In this document: one piece after another, positions 45,050-55,386 of the stretch | How positions within the stretch are numbered: the first letter of the stretch is position 1 | Layout of the letters: each line of letters opens with the position of its first letter | Source of the DNA: Kingdonia uniflora | Taxonomy: Eukaryota; Streptophyta; Magnoliopsida; Ranunculales; Circaeasteraceae | Assembly (NCBI GenBank): GCA_014058105.1 | Contig: JACGCM010000003.1 | Span: 496,001 to 560,000 of the forward strand | DNA length: 64,000 bases | Reading direction: 5' to 3' | Translations under genes and position numbers: made by a program | Notes under the pieces: model-generated | Seen by the model: the letters and a program-made list of their open reading frames with translations, nothing else | Database searches by the model: none | Told to the model about the DNA's origin: nothing

Positions 45050-46115
45050 CACCTTTCCAGTGGCTAGTACCACCTATACTCCTCTTAACATGGCCTCTTG
45101 CAGTATAGATTAAGAAAGTCGTATAAACTAAAGAAGGTTTTCAAGAACAATAATTATCATCTTCTGTTCAAACTTACCATCCATGTCATAAAATATATAG
45201 CTGAACTTTCGGTTATAAAATTGCATCCTGGTCATTGCGGTCTCATTTATCTTTCTTTTTTGTTGCAGATGATTTTATAACACACAATGCACATATGAGA
45301 TAGCAAAAAGAAGAATAAGCCAAAGGTGTAAATATAATACAATGATACATGTATGAGTTATATGGAGATACCCCTATGTTCTGGGGTTGCTTCCTAATAC
45401 ACCATGCATTATCCACAGCGTCATATGCAAATTGGATTAATTCTTTTCTTTTTTATCCAAGATTCTCAAAAGATGTTCCTCCTCCGACTTTATCTCTGTT
45501 CCGGCATCTTCACTAATTTCATAATTAAATCCCAAAATATGTAGCAACCCATGAGTCTGCAGCATGCCAATAGTCGTTATAAGTTACATGCAAATCCTAC
45601 AAAAAAGCGAACAAAAAACTTCCACATGATTTCAAGCAAATTGAGTAGGAATTAGGTTCCAAATTCTTAGCTTCTTCCTGATATTCCAATTTAGTTTATT
45701 TACTACATTATGTTGACTGTATGCAATTAACTTAACCGGAGCTAAAACAAAGAACAAATAGCCACTGTGAGGCCCATCTGCCCTTTGAACTTTTGAGTGT
45801 GCCCAGTTCAAGCTCTTAAGGATTTAAACAAGTCGGCCAAAATATACTAGTTAAACCCAATACCTCCCATATCGGGTAACCGCTACGACACAGAAACCAG
45901 ATGAACTAAAGGTGTATCATATTTGAAGTTAAGCTTACATATTAAGCAACTTAAGTTCACTTAAGCAAAGAATTGGAAAGTATTTGAAGTATTAAATGCA
46001 TGTACATAACCAACCATGAGAATGTGAATCTCATCAATAAGAGTACAATATGTCCTCCCTCGTCTGCTTGTCTTGCAGCCGTCTCAACAGAGATCGCAAC
46101 ATCACCTAAGATAAT
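45050..46115 (-). pseudogene. Relic of a YBEY endoribonuclease / HAD hydrolase fusion gene
   Basis: Four exon-like blocks on the minus strand follow the order of the plant chloroplast YBEY protein, which carries a HAD-type hydrolase C-terminus. Block 1 (46115-46012): GDVAISVETAARQADEGGH, then after a shift DEIHILMV; it has an acceptor TTTCATAG and a GT donor. Block 2 (45556-45395): THGLLHILGFNYE, holding the H-G-L-L-H metal-binding motif of YbeY, then EEEHLLRIL and, after a 1-base shift, LIQFAYDAVDN. Block 3 (~45256-45178): KFSYIFYDMDG, the HAD nucleophile motif, ending at donor GGTAAGT. Block 4 (~45098-45050): EAMLRGV, stop, VVLATGK. YbeY matures rRNA in bacteria and plastids. Two frameshifts, one likely a 5-bp insert near 46048, and a stop show decay. 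Upstream exons are missing; the LTR element at 46214 lies there. Confidence 0.78.
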
Positions 46116-46213
46116 CTATGAAAGCAAGAGACTCGCATTTATTCATCTACCTGGCCAACAATAAATGTTGGTCAACAAAATCAGCTCTTACTGTAACTAT
46201 GTCTCACATATGC

Positions 46214-47690
46214 TGATGGATCACGTGGTTGTTACGATACCCACGTAGGTGATCGTCTCTCCACCTCTTAGGACCACCCTCTCTATTTTAGTTATTTCTA
46301 TTTATTTTATTTCATTTGCATTATAATTAGGAGAAGTCTCCTAGCTAATAAGAGTTTAGCTATGGTTTTTATTTTTGTTAGGCCTCTTCTTCTATAAAAG
46401 AAAGTTGAAGCTTTGTATTTTCTTTAGAGTTGATTTGAAAGAGAAAAGGTTTAGCCTTAGAGAGAATGATGTTGAGTTTGAGCTAAAACATATAAACCCT
46501 TGGTGTTTTGGCCTTTATTTTATGCAATTAAGAGTGATTTCAATTAAAATCGAGTTTAGTTTAGTTCAATTGTGAGTGTGATTAAACCCTTGGTGTAATA
46601 GCCACAACAAATTATACAATCGGTGACTTCACCTTAAGGCTGCCAGTGGTGGGTTCCACCAATACTATAGTAAGAACTCGAAAGGGTACCAAATCAAGGA
46701 TAACTCCATTTTTACTTGAAAAAAATTGGGAAGAGATGATGAGTAATCAACGACAATAAAGGGCGACTTTAGGGTTGGAGGAATTCTGGTTTGGGGTTCA
46801 CCAGCAAAACCTATTTAATAGCAAGTTGGAGAGATGTATTCCTGAGGGAGATAGACGTTGGGGTGTTCCCATACTAAAGGGTCCACCATGCCTCTTGCAT
46901 ACCTTCAACAAGTCAGTTGTGGTGCACATGCTTGGGCACCAACGAACTCCAGCAGTATGCACATTTATCGCACCCAAGTAATTTCGACAGCCAACTAGTT
47001 ATCACCCGAGTACGAGGCACTCAACAAAGGACTCGAATCTTCTATAGGACAGGCTCCACTCAGACCTACAGATTGTTGATCCACTTTGGCTAGAGTTTGC
47101 AACTTGTTTAAGTACGGCGATATACAAGTTTTTGGTATATATGAATAATGTCGCATGCGGGATTTTAGGGAACAAGTTAGTATCTCCATTTACAGGTAAA
47201 TTTGGTGGGTACAGAAAGTACCGTGGACGAATTCTGACTTGTCTTATTCATGGTACCACACCTTCAGAGTTCAAAATTCGCGGTCAAATTTTTCACAGTC
47301 GGAGAGAGTTGATGGATCACGTGGTTATTACGATGCACATGTAGGCGATCATCTTTCTACCTCCCAAGACCTCTCTCTCTATTTTAGTTATTTCTATTTA
47401 TTTTATTTTATTTGCATTATAATTATGAAAAGTCTCCTAATTAGAGTTTAGCTAGGGTTTCTATTTGTGTTAGGCCCCTTAGGCCCCTTCTTCTATAAAA
47501 GAGGGCCTAAGTTTTGTATTTTCTTTAGAGTTGGTTCGAGAGAGAAAAGGTTTAGCCTTAGAGAAAGTAATATAGAATTTGGAGTAAAACTCATAAACCC
47601 TAGGTCTTTTAGCCTTTATTTTATGTAATTAAGAATGATTTCTATTAGAAGCGAGTTTAGTTTAGTTTAGTTCAATTGTGAGTGTGATTT
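46214..47690 (+). mobile_element. 1.5-kb small LTR element
   Basis: Direct ~375-bp LTRs (46214-~46584; 47310-~47690) start TGATGGATCACGTGGTT and share TTATTTCTATTTATTTTATT, TTCTTCTATAAAAG (TATA) and GAAAAGGTTTAGCCTTAGAG. GGAGAGAGT before the second LTR is a polypurine tract. The ~725-bp interior has short frames: 46775-46981 (68 codons, no motif known) and 47132-47344 whose end may be a pol C-terminal remnant. No RT. Exact 3' LTR ends and target duplication were not resolved. It interrupts the YBEY-HAD relic region. Confidence 0.7.
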
Positions 47691-47789
47691 AGCTTTTGCA
47701 ATTAGTTTCAATCATATGCATTATATTTCTCCACTCTATTGTACTTCAACAATCCCCAAATTAAGTTTATGAATAATTAGCGATGGGTA

Positions 47790-48330
47790 TCAGATCACAA
47801 TGCGACTCCCGCTAATATAAGATTCTAACATTATATCCTGAATCACTATGAAACATAAATATCGTAGAATTTCCCATACCTTAAGAGTACCCAAAGAAAC
47901 AAAATATTTATTTTTACTCTCATCATACAAAGCTTCTTTAAAAATACCATCTACCGACACCGAGTCAGACAATAAGGCAAGAGCCGATATAATGTTATCC
48001 GGTACATTCGTAAGACTATCCAGTCCCTCACAACGAGTTTCTTCTCAAAAATCCAGACGATAGACTTGATCGTCATCTCTTCATCCTTCCCAATATTAGA
48101 CTATCAGATTACTCTCATTTTAACTACTAATATTCAAATTATCAAATACACCTAGATTCCTAATTACTCTAATAAATCAAAAGGCACGATTATCAGTTCT
48201 CATCAAAAACAACCAATATCAGAATAAAATGCACCCAGATTTTTAATTTCTCTAATAAAACAAAGGGTATGGCTATTATTTACTTTAGTAGCCTGTAATG
48301 GCAGAAATCGATTCCAAGTCCAAGTTATCT
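47790..48330 (-). pseudogene. Unrecognised exon-like fragments
   Basis: The minus strand shows VPDNIISALALLSDSVSVDG and IFKEALYDESKNKYFVSLGT, in a frame with coding-like composition ending at a donor-like AAGGTATGG near 47865. Further upstream, TTACTCTTTTGCAG precedes ITWTWNRFLPLQATK near 48325. I do not recognise either piece. They could be exons of one host gene or separate repeat relics. No match to YBEY was seen. Confidence 0.3.
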
Positions 48331-48350
48331 GCAAAAGAGTAAAACATAAA

Positions 48351-48542
48351 CCTCTAAATCAAACATGTTAATTACAACAAACAAATCTCAGAGAGAGAAA
48401 CACATAAGGTATGAAAGAAACTAAAAAACAAAGGAGAGGAAATGAACCTCTAAATCAAACTTGTTAATTACAACAAACAAACCTCAGACAGAGAAACACA
48501 TAGGGTATGAAAGAAACTAAAAAACAAAGGGGATGAAATGAA
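48351..48542. repeat. 96-bp tandem duplication
   Basis: 48351-48446 and 48447-48542 are ~95% alike (CCTCTAAATCAAAC, GTTAATTACAACAAACAAA, GAAACACATA). Likely a local duplication just left of LARD2. Confidence 0.85.
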
Positions 48543-48592
48543 ATACCAGAGAAACAACATCTCACAATAGAGCTATAAAAATTTGTAAATGG

Positions 48593-49356
48593 TGTAGTTA
48601 CAAAGATCTTCTCAGGGACGGTAATAAGTCGTTCTTAGTTTGGGGCTCGACAAGTCTTACCAGAGGAGGGCACTACTCAACTCTCTATGTATCTCTTCTC
48701 TCTCTTCCTCTAGAGTTGTTAAGGTTTAGTAGATGGGGAAGGAGGTTCTGAAAAAAGGGTTCCCTTTATAGTGGCCTTCAACTCTTATTTATAGATTATG
48801 GGATAAATCCCTATAGTTAGTCTCACGTAAACTAGGATATGACCAAGATGCCCTTACAGGGTGTTCTTGCCAATATCCATCCACGTGGACAAGCAAAAAG
48901 TGACTAGTGGCTCGTATAAGAGCAGGGGGCACATAAATGAGCAAAGGACTCGTATAAGAGCATGACGCTCATATAAGAGCAAGGGGGGCTCACTAAAGAA
49001 CAAATGGCTCATATGAGGAGAGTATGGGGCTCATATGAGAACAAATATGAGTAATGGGCTCATATAAGAGCAAGGGGCTCAACATATAGCAGCAAGGGGA
49101 TCGTTACATAAGAGCAAAGGACTCTTATGGGAGTAGAGGCTCTTACAAGAGTAGAAGCTCATATTTGAGTAAGGGCTCATATGAAAGCAAATATGAGAGT
49201 AAGGGACTTACATAAGGGTAAGGCGGTCATTATAAGAGCAAGAAACTTGTTGTATAAGAGCAAGGAGATCATATAAGAGTAAGGGCTCATATAAAAGTAG
49301 GGGGCTCGCATAAGAACAAAGCATGGTCTCATTAGTAGCGAGAGCGTGCTCCTACA
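48593..49356 (-). repeat. LARD2 LTR, 764 bp, with the CTCATATGAG array inside
   Basis: Minus strand: TGTAGGAGCACGCTCTCGCT to CTTTGTAACTACA. 48890-49330 is an array of CTCATATAAGAGCAAGGGG-like units, the counterpart of LARD1's internal array. TATA-like CTATAAATAAGAG near 48795. U5 keeps GAGAGTTGAGTAGTGCCCTC, shared with LARD1. Confidence 0.8.
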
Positions 49357-49648
49357 ATGATGATCTGAGTCACCCTAAAAGTCCTATTTAAAAAACAAAA
49401 TGAGCGTGGCTTAGTTTTGTCAATACATCGGTCAAAGAATGTGGGTCTATTCATGATCGGGCTCTTTGAGAGTAAGTGAGAGTGGGTCTCGTTAGGCGGT
49501 CAATACATCGGTGAATGAGTATATTTTACGTGTAATAATTTGAGCACCACAATCATTATTATTTTGTTTGGGACTTAAAGCGTTTCACCAGAGTAGGGCA
49601 TCCGTTACTATTTCTGGGTCTCTTCTTGCATTTTTTCTTCATGCATGA
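49357..49648 (-). other. LARD2 internal segment next to the LTR
   Basis: Reverse complement of ~13510-13825 (shared GAGTGGGTCTCGTTAGGCG, TTTCACCAGAGTAGGGCA). Ends with target duplication CATGA at 49644-49648. Confidence 0.75.
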
Positions 49649-50117
49649 CGATCCAGGAGGATCAAGTCGAAGACCAAAAATTAGTAAAGTCGTTCGAACG
49701 ACTTATATTCATCCCACTGGAAATTTGGCTTAGAGCCATATTTCGTTTGTACGAGTTAAGTTTTCGTTTGAATGACTAGGCAAGTTTCTAAAGTTTTAGA
49801 CAAATTAGTCGTAAAGTCATTCGAACGACTCCCTAGTTCGTTCAAACGATTTTTGAGGTGCTTTTGATTTTCAGACGTTGTTTTGCCTCGAAATCCATTC
49901 TTTTATGATTTTTTAGTTCCCTAGTATATAAAGGGAACTTAGGCTATTTCTTTTCTTATGTTAGATCTAGAAAGAGTTCTGAGGAAGCCTAGGGCATTTG
50001 GAGTGATTTCTAGTAATTACTTCATTTTTTAAACAATTGAAGTTTTATATTTCCCAATCAATTGATGTTCTTCATACTTTTCAGCTAACTAGAGCTTCTC
50101 AGTCGCATTGTGGATTA
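49649..50117 (+). repeat. LTR1 (type 1), followed by Met-tRNA primer site
   Basis: Starts CGATCCAGGAGGATC (first T changed to C) and ends TGTGGATTA. TATATAAAGGGAACTTAG at 49926. Primer site TGGTATCAG at 50120-50128. About 50 bp shorter than LTR2, by loss between two TTCGAA palindromes. Confidence 0.82.
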
Positions 50118-50157
50118 AGTGGTATCAGTTTTTCAGTTACGATTCTCAAGGGGTTAA

Positions 50158-51850
50158 TTGTGTTTTATAGTCTCTACACGTGACCATCTCAAGCAAACGA
50201 AGAAGATAGTGAATCCGTTAAAGATCCATCACAAACCTAATTCAAAGAAGAAGAACGATTTGGAGATGGGCGATTCCAACGATCGACTCACAACTTTGGA
50301 AATGACAGTTTCTGACCTAACTTCTATTGTAGGGGAGTTAGTAGAACAATTGCGTCCCACAAACCTCGCGTTGGGTTCTGCACTGGCAAAGCGGTAAGGC
50401 TGCTCGAAGAAGAAAGGGGTTATGGAGGTGGATGGAGACGACAATTTTGCTAAGATCGATAGTGATTCTAGTGATGCCGAATTCGTCATAGAGCGTTCAG
50501 ATATCGGTAAGTCATCGAATCTTATTCGTAATCTTTGTATTAATTTTAAGATTAAGATTCTGGTATTCGATGTTTTCGTCGATGCTGAGAAATTAGATAA
50601 TTGGTTAGATAGATTAGAGACCTATTTTTTTGTTTACAAATACTCCAATGCTCAGCAAATATTCTTTGCTACATTGAAATTCGCAAGTCATGCACTCACG
50701 TGGTGGAAATCTTATCGGAAACGCCATGATGTAGGAGATTTAGGTTGGAAAGAATTCAAGGTATTATTACGAAAGTTGTTTTATCCGATTGGGTATGAGC
50801 AAGAGAGATGGTATAAATGGTACAATTTACGCCAAAAGTTTGAGCAATCCGTACATGAGTACACTACGGCATTTCATAACAAAGCTTTGGCTTTGGACAT
50901 TGATGTGGACGAGTATGAGGTGTTCATGACGCACATAGGGGGTTTGTCAGAGTTCATTAGGATAGAGTTGAAGCTCTTTATTGTGGCCAATATCGAGGAC
51001 GCTACCGTAAAGGCAATTTTCATTAAAGTCAAGTACTTGAAGAGTAAATAAGAAGACAGCAAGATCAAGTCGGGGTACAAGTCTAGTTAGAAATACGAGT
51101 ATAAGGGAGAGGCCAAAAGAGAGGGGTCTTCGTCAAAGGAGTTTCATTACAATCATTATAAGGCGAGTGGGCATATTTCTGATTATTGTTAGAAACTTCA
51201 CCCAGAGCTTAGGCCGAAGGAGGAGAAGAGCAAGAAAGAGAGATATGCACTAGCCGCAAAGGTTGCTGACCTCCCAGATTTAGATAAACCGAATCTTAAG
51301 CTTGCACTTATATTTCAGCAAAATTTGGTTTCCGAGGAAGAGAGTCGGGAAGAAATTTTTCATGTCAGTATTTGGGTAAAGAAGAGCTTAGTCGAGGCGA
51401 TTATTGTTCCGGGCAGTCATAAAAATTTGATTTTTGAGGCGTTGGTGAAGAAGATGGGTTTGACGACTACGGCTCATCCTAAGCCGTATGGTTTGGGGTA
51501 GATTCAGAAAGAGGTGGATTTGATGAACACGAAGCAGTGTATATTCAAGTTTGTGATCACTGAAAGGTTTATTGACGAGGTGACCGGTGAGGTGGTTCCT
51601 TTGGATGTGTGTCAGGTCATTTTGGGTAGCCCTTATCTTTGGGACTGAGATGCGATTCATTACCGTAGAGCTCGCAAGTATCGTCTTGTGAAGGAGGGAA
51701 AAGAGTTCCATATCAATGCTTGTAAGGAGCATGTCACTACGCCTAATTTTGTAACCGTGACTCAGATAAAGCGGTTGGTTAATGCGAATGGTAAATTTGT
51801 GTGATTGGTTTGGCCAGTTTAGGAGGGTACATCGGCTAGAGTGTTATCTC
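50158..51850 (+). pseudogene. Gag-protease frame of body 1
   Basis: One frame with several stops. 50158-50397: SNDRLTTLEMTVSDLTSIVG, a coiled-coil-like N-terminus. 50422-51051: LDNWLDRLETYF, HALTWWKSYRKRH, WKEFKVLLRKLFYPIGYE and HNKALALDIDVDEYEVFM, the PF03732-type gag core. The zinc knuckle is degraded (HYNHYKASGHISDYC, first Cys pair lost). Protease: EAIIVPGSHKNLI, where D-P-G-S of body 3 is V-P-G-S here, so the catalytic Asp is lost. Stops at 50395, 51049, 51088 and later are mostly TGG-to-TAG or CAG-to-TAG type. Confidence 0.82.
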
Positions 51851-51897
51851 CTATGATAACATCTTATAGGCAACCACCCAACATGGGGGAGTTGTAA

Positions 51898-52335
51898 GAG
51901 GAGGTCGTGGTACATACTAATCACAAACCATTCCAGTTTTTAGCTACACAGTCCAAGCTACAACAAGCTCGCCAGATGAAGGGCCTATCGTATCTACAAC
52001 AATTTCCCTTGATTATACAGTATAAGAAGGGAGTAGACAATAAATTGGCTGATAGGTTATCTCGACCCCCATTACCAACTACTTCCACTATTTTGGTTTC
52101 TATGTAGATACAGCCTTTTGTTACGTCAGAATATATTGCAGGATATGATGTTCCTAAGGGGCATAGTGTGTTTTGCCAAAAGTTGCTACTAGGTAAGATA
52201 TGTGATGGTATTGAGTCATTCCGAGTTGGGAAGAAGGGTCAGCTACCTAGTAAGTCGAAGTAGTACAACAGGGACATGAGCAACAGTGCATTCCCACCTC
52301 TCCAGTTCCAGCTTGAGCAGGAGCTCAGGGCTCCT
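51898..52335 (+). pseudogene. RNase H tail and 3' remnant of body 1, then polypurine tract
   Basis: VVVHTNHKPFQFLATQSKLQ, KGLSYLQQFPLIIQYKKGVD and NKLADRLSRPP are the end of a gypsy RNase H. The gag-protease frame stops just before, so RT and the start of RNase H are deleted. A short tail (QLPSKSK, FQLEQELRAPKGG) leads to AAAGGGGGGAGCCA (52336-52349), the polypurine tract. Confidence 0.8.
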
Positions 52336-52349
52336 AAAGGGGGGAGCCA

Positions 52350-52871
52350 TGATCCAAGAGGATCTAGTCGAAGACCAAAAATTAGTAAAGTCATTCAAGC
52401 GAGATTTAGCGTCGATCGAACGAATCGTTCTAATGACTTTCTATTTCATTCGAATGACTTATATTCATCCCACTGGAAATTTGGCCCAGTACCATATTTC
52501 GTTCGAATGAGTTGAGTTTTCGTTCGAACAACTAGGCAAGTTTCTAGGGTTTTAGACCAATTAGTCGTAAAGTCATTCGAACGACTCCCTAGTTTGTTTG
52601 AACGACTTTGGCAGTATTTTGATTCACATACGTTATTTTGCCTTGAGATCTGCTCTTTTATGATTTACGAGTTCCCTAGTATATAAAGGGAACTTAATTT
52701 ATTTTTTAGGGTTATGTTAGATCTGAAAAGAGTTCTGAGAGAAGCCTAGAGTTGGAGAGATTCTCATTATAATTACTTTATTTTAGTAATCAAATTCTCT
52801 ATTTTTCTAAACCAATTGGTGTTCTTTGTGTTTTTCTACTAACTAGAGCTTCTCAATCGTATTGTGGATTA
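52350..52871 (+). repeat. LTR2 (type 1)
   Basis: TGATCCAAGAGGATC to TGTGGATTA, 522 bp, TATA at 52680, primer site TGGTATCAG at 52874-52882. Confidence 0.85.
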
Positions 52872-52911
52872 AGTGGTATCAGTTTTCCAATTGCGATTCT
52901 CGGGAGGTTAA

Positions 52912-54640
52912 TTGTGGTTTATGGTCTCTTTACGTGACCGTCTCAAGCAAACGAAGGAGAAGCTAGTAAGTCCGTTGAGGATTCATCGCAAACCTAATTC
53001 GAAGAAGAAGGACGATTTGAAGATGGGCGATTCCAACGATCGACTCACAACTTTGGAAACGACAGTTTCCAACCTAACTTCTACTGTAGGGGAGTTAGTA
53101 GAACAATTGTATCTCATAAACCTCGTAAAGGATTCTGCTTCGATGAAACGGCGAGGCCGCTCGAAGAAGAAAGGGGTTATGGAGGTGGATGGAGACGACG
53201 ATTTTGCGAAGATCGATAGAGATTTTAGTAAGGCTGGATCCGACAAGAAGCGATCGGGTATTGGTAAGTCATCGAATCCTATTCGTAATCTTAGTATCAA
53301 TTTTAAGATTGAAATTCTGGTATTCGACGGTTCAATCGATGCCAAGAAGTTGGATGATTGGTTAGATAGGTTAGAAATTTATTTTTCTATTTATGAATAC
53401 TCCAATGCTCAGCAAATATGCTTTGTTACGTTGACATTCACAAGTCATGCACTCACGTGGTGAAAATCTTATTAGAAACGCCACGATGTAGAAGATTTGG
53501 GCTGGAAAGAATTTAAGGTATTAGTACGAAAGTAGTTTTATCCGATTGGGTATGAGCAAGAGATATGGTATAAATGGCACAATTTACGCCAAAATTTTGA
53601 GCAATCCGTATCCGTACATGAGTTTACTACGGCATTTCATAACCAAGCTTTGGTTTTGGACATTGATGTGGACGAGTATGAGATGTTTATGAAGTACACG
53701 GGGGGTTTGTCAGAGTCTATTAGGAGAGAGTTAAAGCTCTTTGCTGTGGCCAATATCGAGGATGCTACCGTGAAGGCAATTGCCATTGAAGGCAAGTACT
53801 TGAATAGTGACAAAGAAGACGATAAGATCAAGTCGGGGTACAAGTCTAGTTGGAAACACGAGCATAAGGGAGAGGCCAAAGGAGAGAGGTCTTCGTCCAA
53901 GGAGTTTTATTGCAATAATTGTAAGGCGAGTGGGCATATTCCGATTATTGTTGGAAACTTCACCCGAAGCTTAGGCCGAAGGAGGATAAGAGCAAGAAAG
54001 AGAGATATGGACTAGCCGAAGAGGTTGTTGACCTCCCGAATTTAAATAAACCGAATTCTAAGCTTACCCTTATGTTTTAGCGAAATCTGGCTACCAAGGA
54101 GGATAGTCGGGAAGAACTTTTTCATGTCAGTATTCAGGTAAATAAGAGCTTAGTCAAGGCCATTGTTGATCCGGTCAGTCAAAAAAATTTGATTTCTGAG
54201 GTATTGGTGAAGAAGATGGGTTTGATGACTACAGCTCATCCTAAGCCGTATGGTTTGGGGTGGATTCAGAAAGATGTAGATTTGATGATCACGAAGTAGT
54301 GTACATTCAGGTTTACGATCACATAAAGGTTTATTGATGAGGTGACGTGTGAGGTGGTTCCTTTGGATGTGTGTCAGGCCATCTTAGGTAACCCTTATCT
54401 TTGGGACCGAGATGCAATTCATAACCGTAGAGCTTGCAAGTATCGTCTTGTGAAGGAGGGAAAAGAGTTCCATATCAATGCTTGTAAGGAGCATGTCACT
54501 ACGTCTGATTTCATAACAGCGAATCAGGTGAAGCGGTTGGTTAATGCGAGCGGTAAGTTTGTCTTATTGGTTCGACCGGTTCAAGAGGGTACGTCGGCTA
54601 GAGTGTTGTCTCCTATGACAATGTCTTATAGGTAACCACC
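52912..54640 (+). pseudogene. Gag-protease frame of body 2
   Basis: 52912-53463 covers the coiled-coil N-terminus and FDGSIDAKKLDDWLDRLEIY, TFTSHALTW, then a stop where body 1 has WW. 53650-54015 has MVLDIDVDEYEMFMKYTGGL and FYCNNCKASGHIPIIVGN, with the first Cys pair of the zinc knuckle kept. A 1-base loss shifts the frame there. The protease area reads SLVKAIVDPVSQKNLISEVLV with G-to-V in D-P-G-S. 54342-54635: VPLDVCQAILGNPYLWDRDA. Confidence 0.8.
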
Positions 54641-54660
54641 CGACATGGGGGCGTTGTAAG

Positions 54661-54788
54661 AGGAGGTTGTGATCCATACTGATTATAAACCGTTCCAATT
54701 TTTAGCTATACAGTCCAAGCTACAGCAAGCTCGCCAGATGAAGGGGTTATCGTATCTCTAACAATTTCCCTTGATTATACAGTATAAG
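54661..54788 (+). pseudogene. RNase H tail of body 2, left part
   Basis: Reads HTDYKPFQFLAIQSKLQQAR and stops at ACAGTATAAG, where LTR3 begins. The missing continuation (VDNKLADRLSRPP) resumes at 58057. Confidence 0.75.
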
Positions 54789-55344
54789 TGATCCAGGAGG
54801 ATCTGAGTTTTTTTTACTTTTTAAGAAGTCTATTCGAGCAGACTTTTAGTTTGTTCGAATACACTCTTTTGTATTCGAATAGAATCATTTCCTATTCAAA
54901 TACATTTCAACCTGATCAGTTTTATTCGAATAGACTTATGTCTGTTCGAATACATTTTAGCCTGATCAGTTTTATTCGAATACAAATTATGTGTATTCGA
55001 ATACATCTTTGTTTATTTGAACAGAAACTTGTTATGTTTGAACAGAGGCGCGATTCAGCCTTTTTTCTTTTTGGCGGTGATTGCAATTAGGAGGCATGCT
55101 TTTGCCTTGAGATGCGTGGGATTTGTAATTCCGAGTTCCATCTATATAAAGGGAACTTAGGTTATTTTCTAGGTAAGTTTTTTATGTTAGATCTGAAAGA
55201 GTTCAGAGAGTAACCTAGGGTTTTGAGAGATTTTCTTCTTGTAATTACTTCATTTTGAGTAATCGAATTCTCTATTTTTCCAAACCGATTGGTGTTCTTC
55301 GTATATCTCTACTAACACAAGCTTCTCAATCGTATTGCGGATTA
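54789..55344 (+). repeat. LTR3 (type 2)
   Basis: TGATCCAGGAGGATCTGAG to TGCGGATTA, 556 bp. U3 has about ten TATTCGAATA / TGTTCGAATA motifs interleaved with CCTGATCAGTTTTATTCG. TATATAAAGGGAACTTAG at 55143. Primer site TGGCATCAG (one change) at 55347-55355. Confidence 0.85.
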
Positions 55345-55386
55345 AGTGGCATCAGTTTTCTAGTTTCGATTCTCGGGGGGTTAATT

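Noticed and set aside
52983..53345. 120-codon minus-strand Ser/Pro-rich frame, also at 50229-50489 and 55381-55716
   Set aside because: Antisense of the conserved gag N-terminus; its conservation follows from gag homology.
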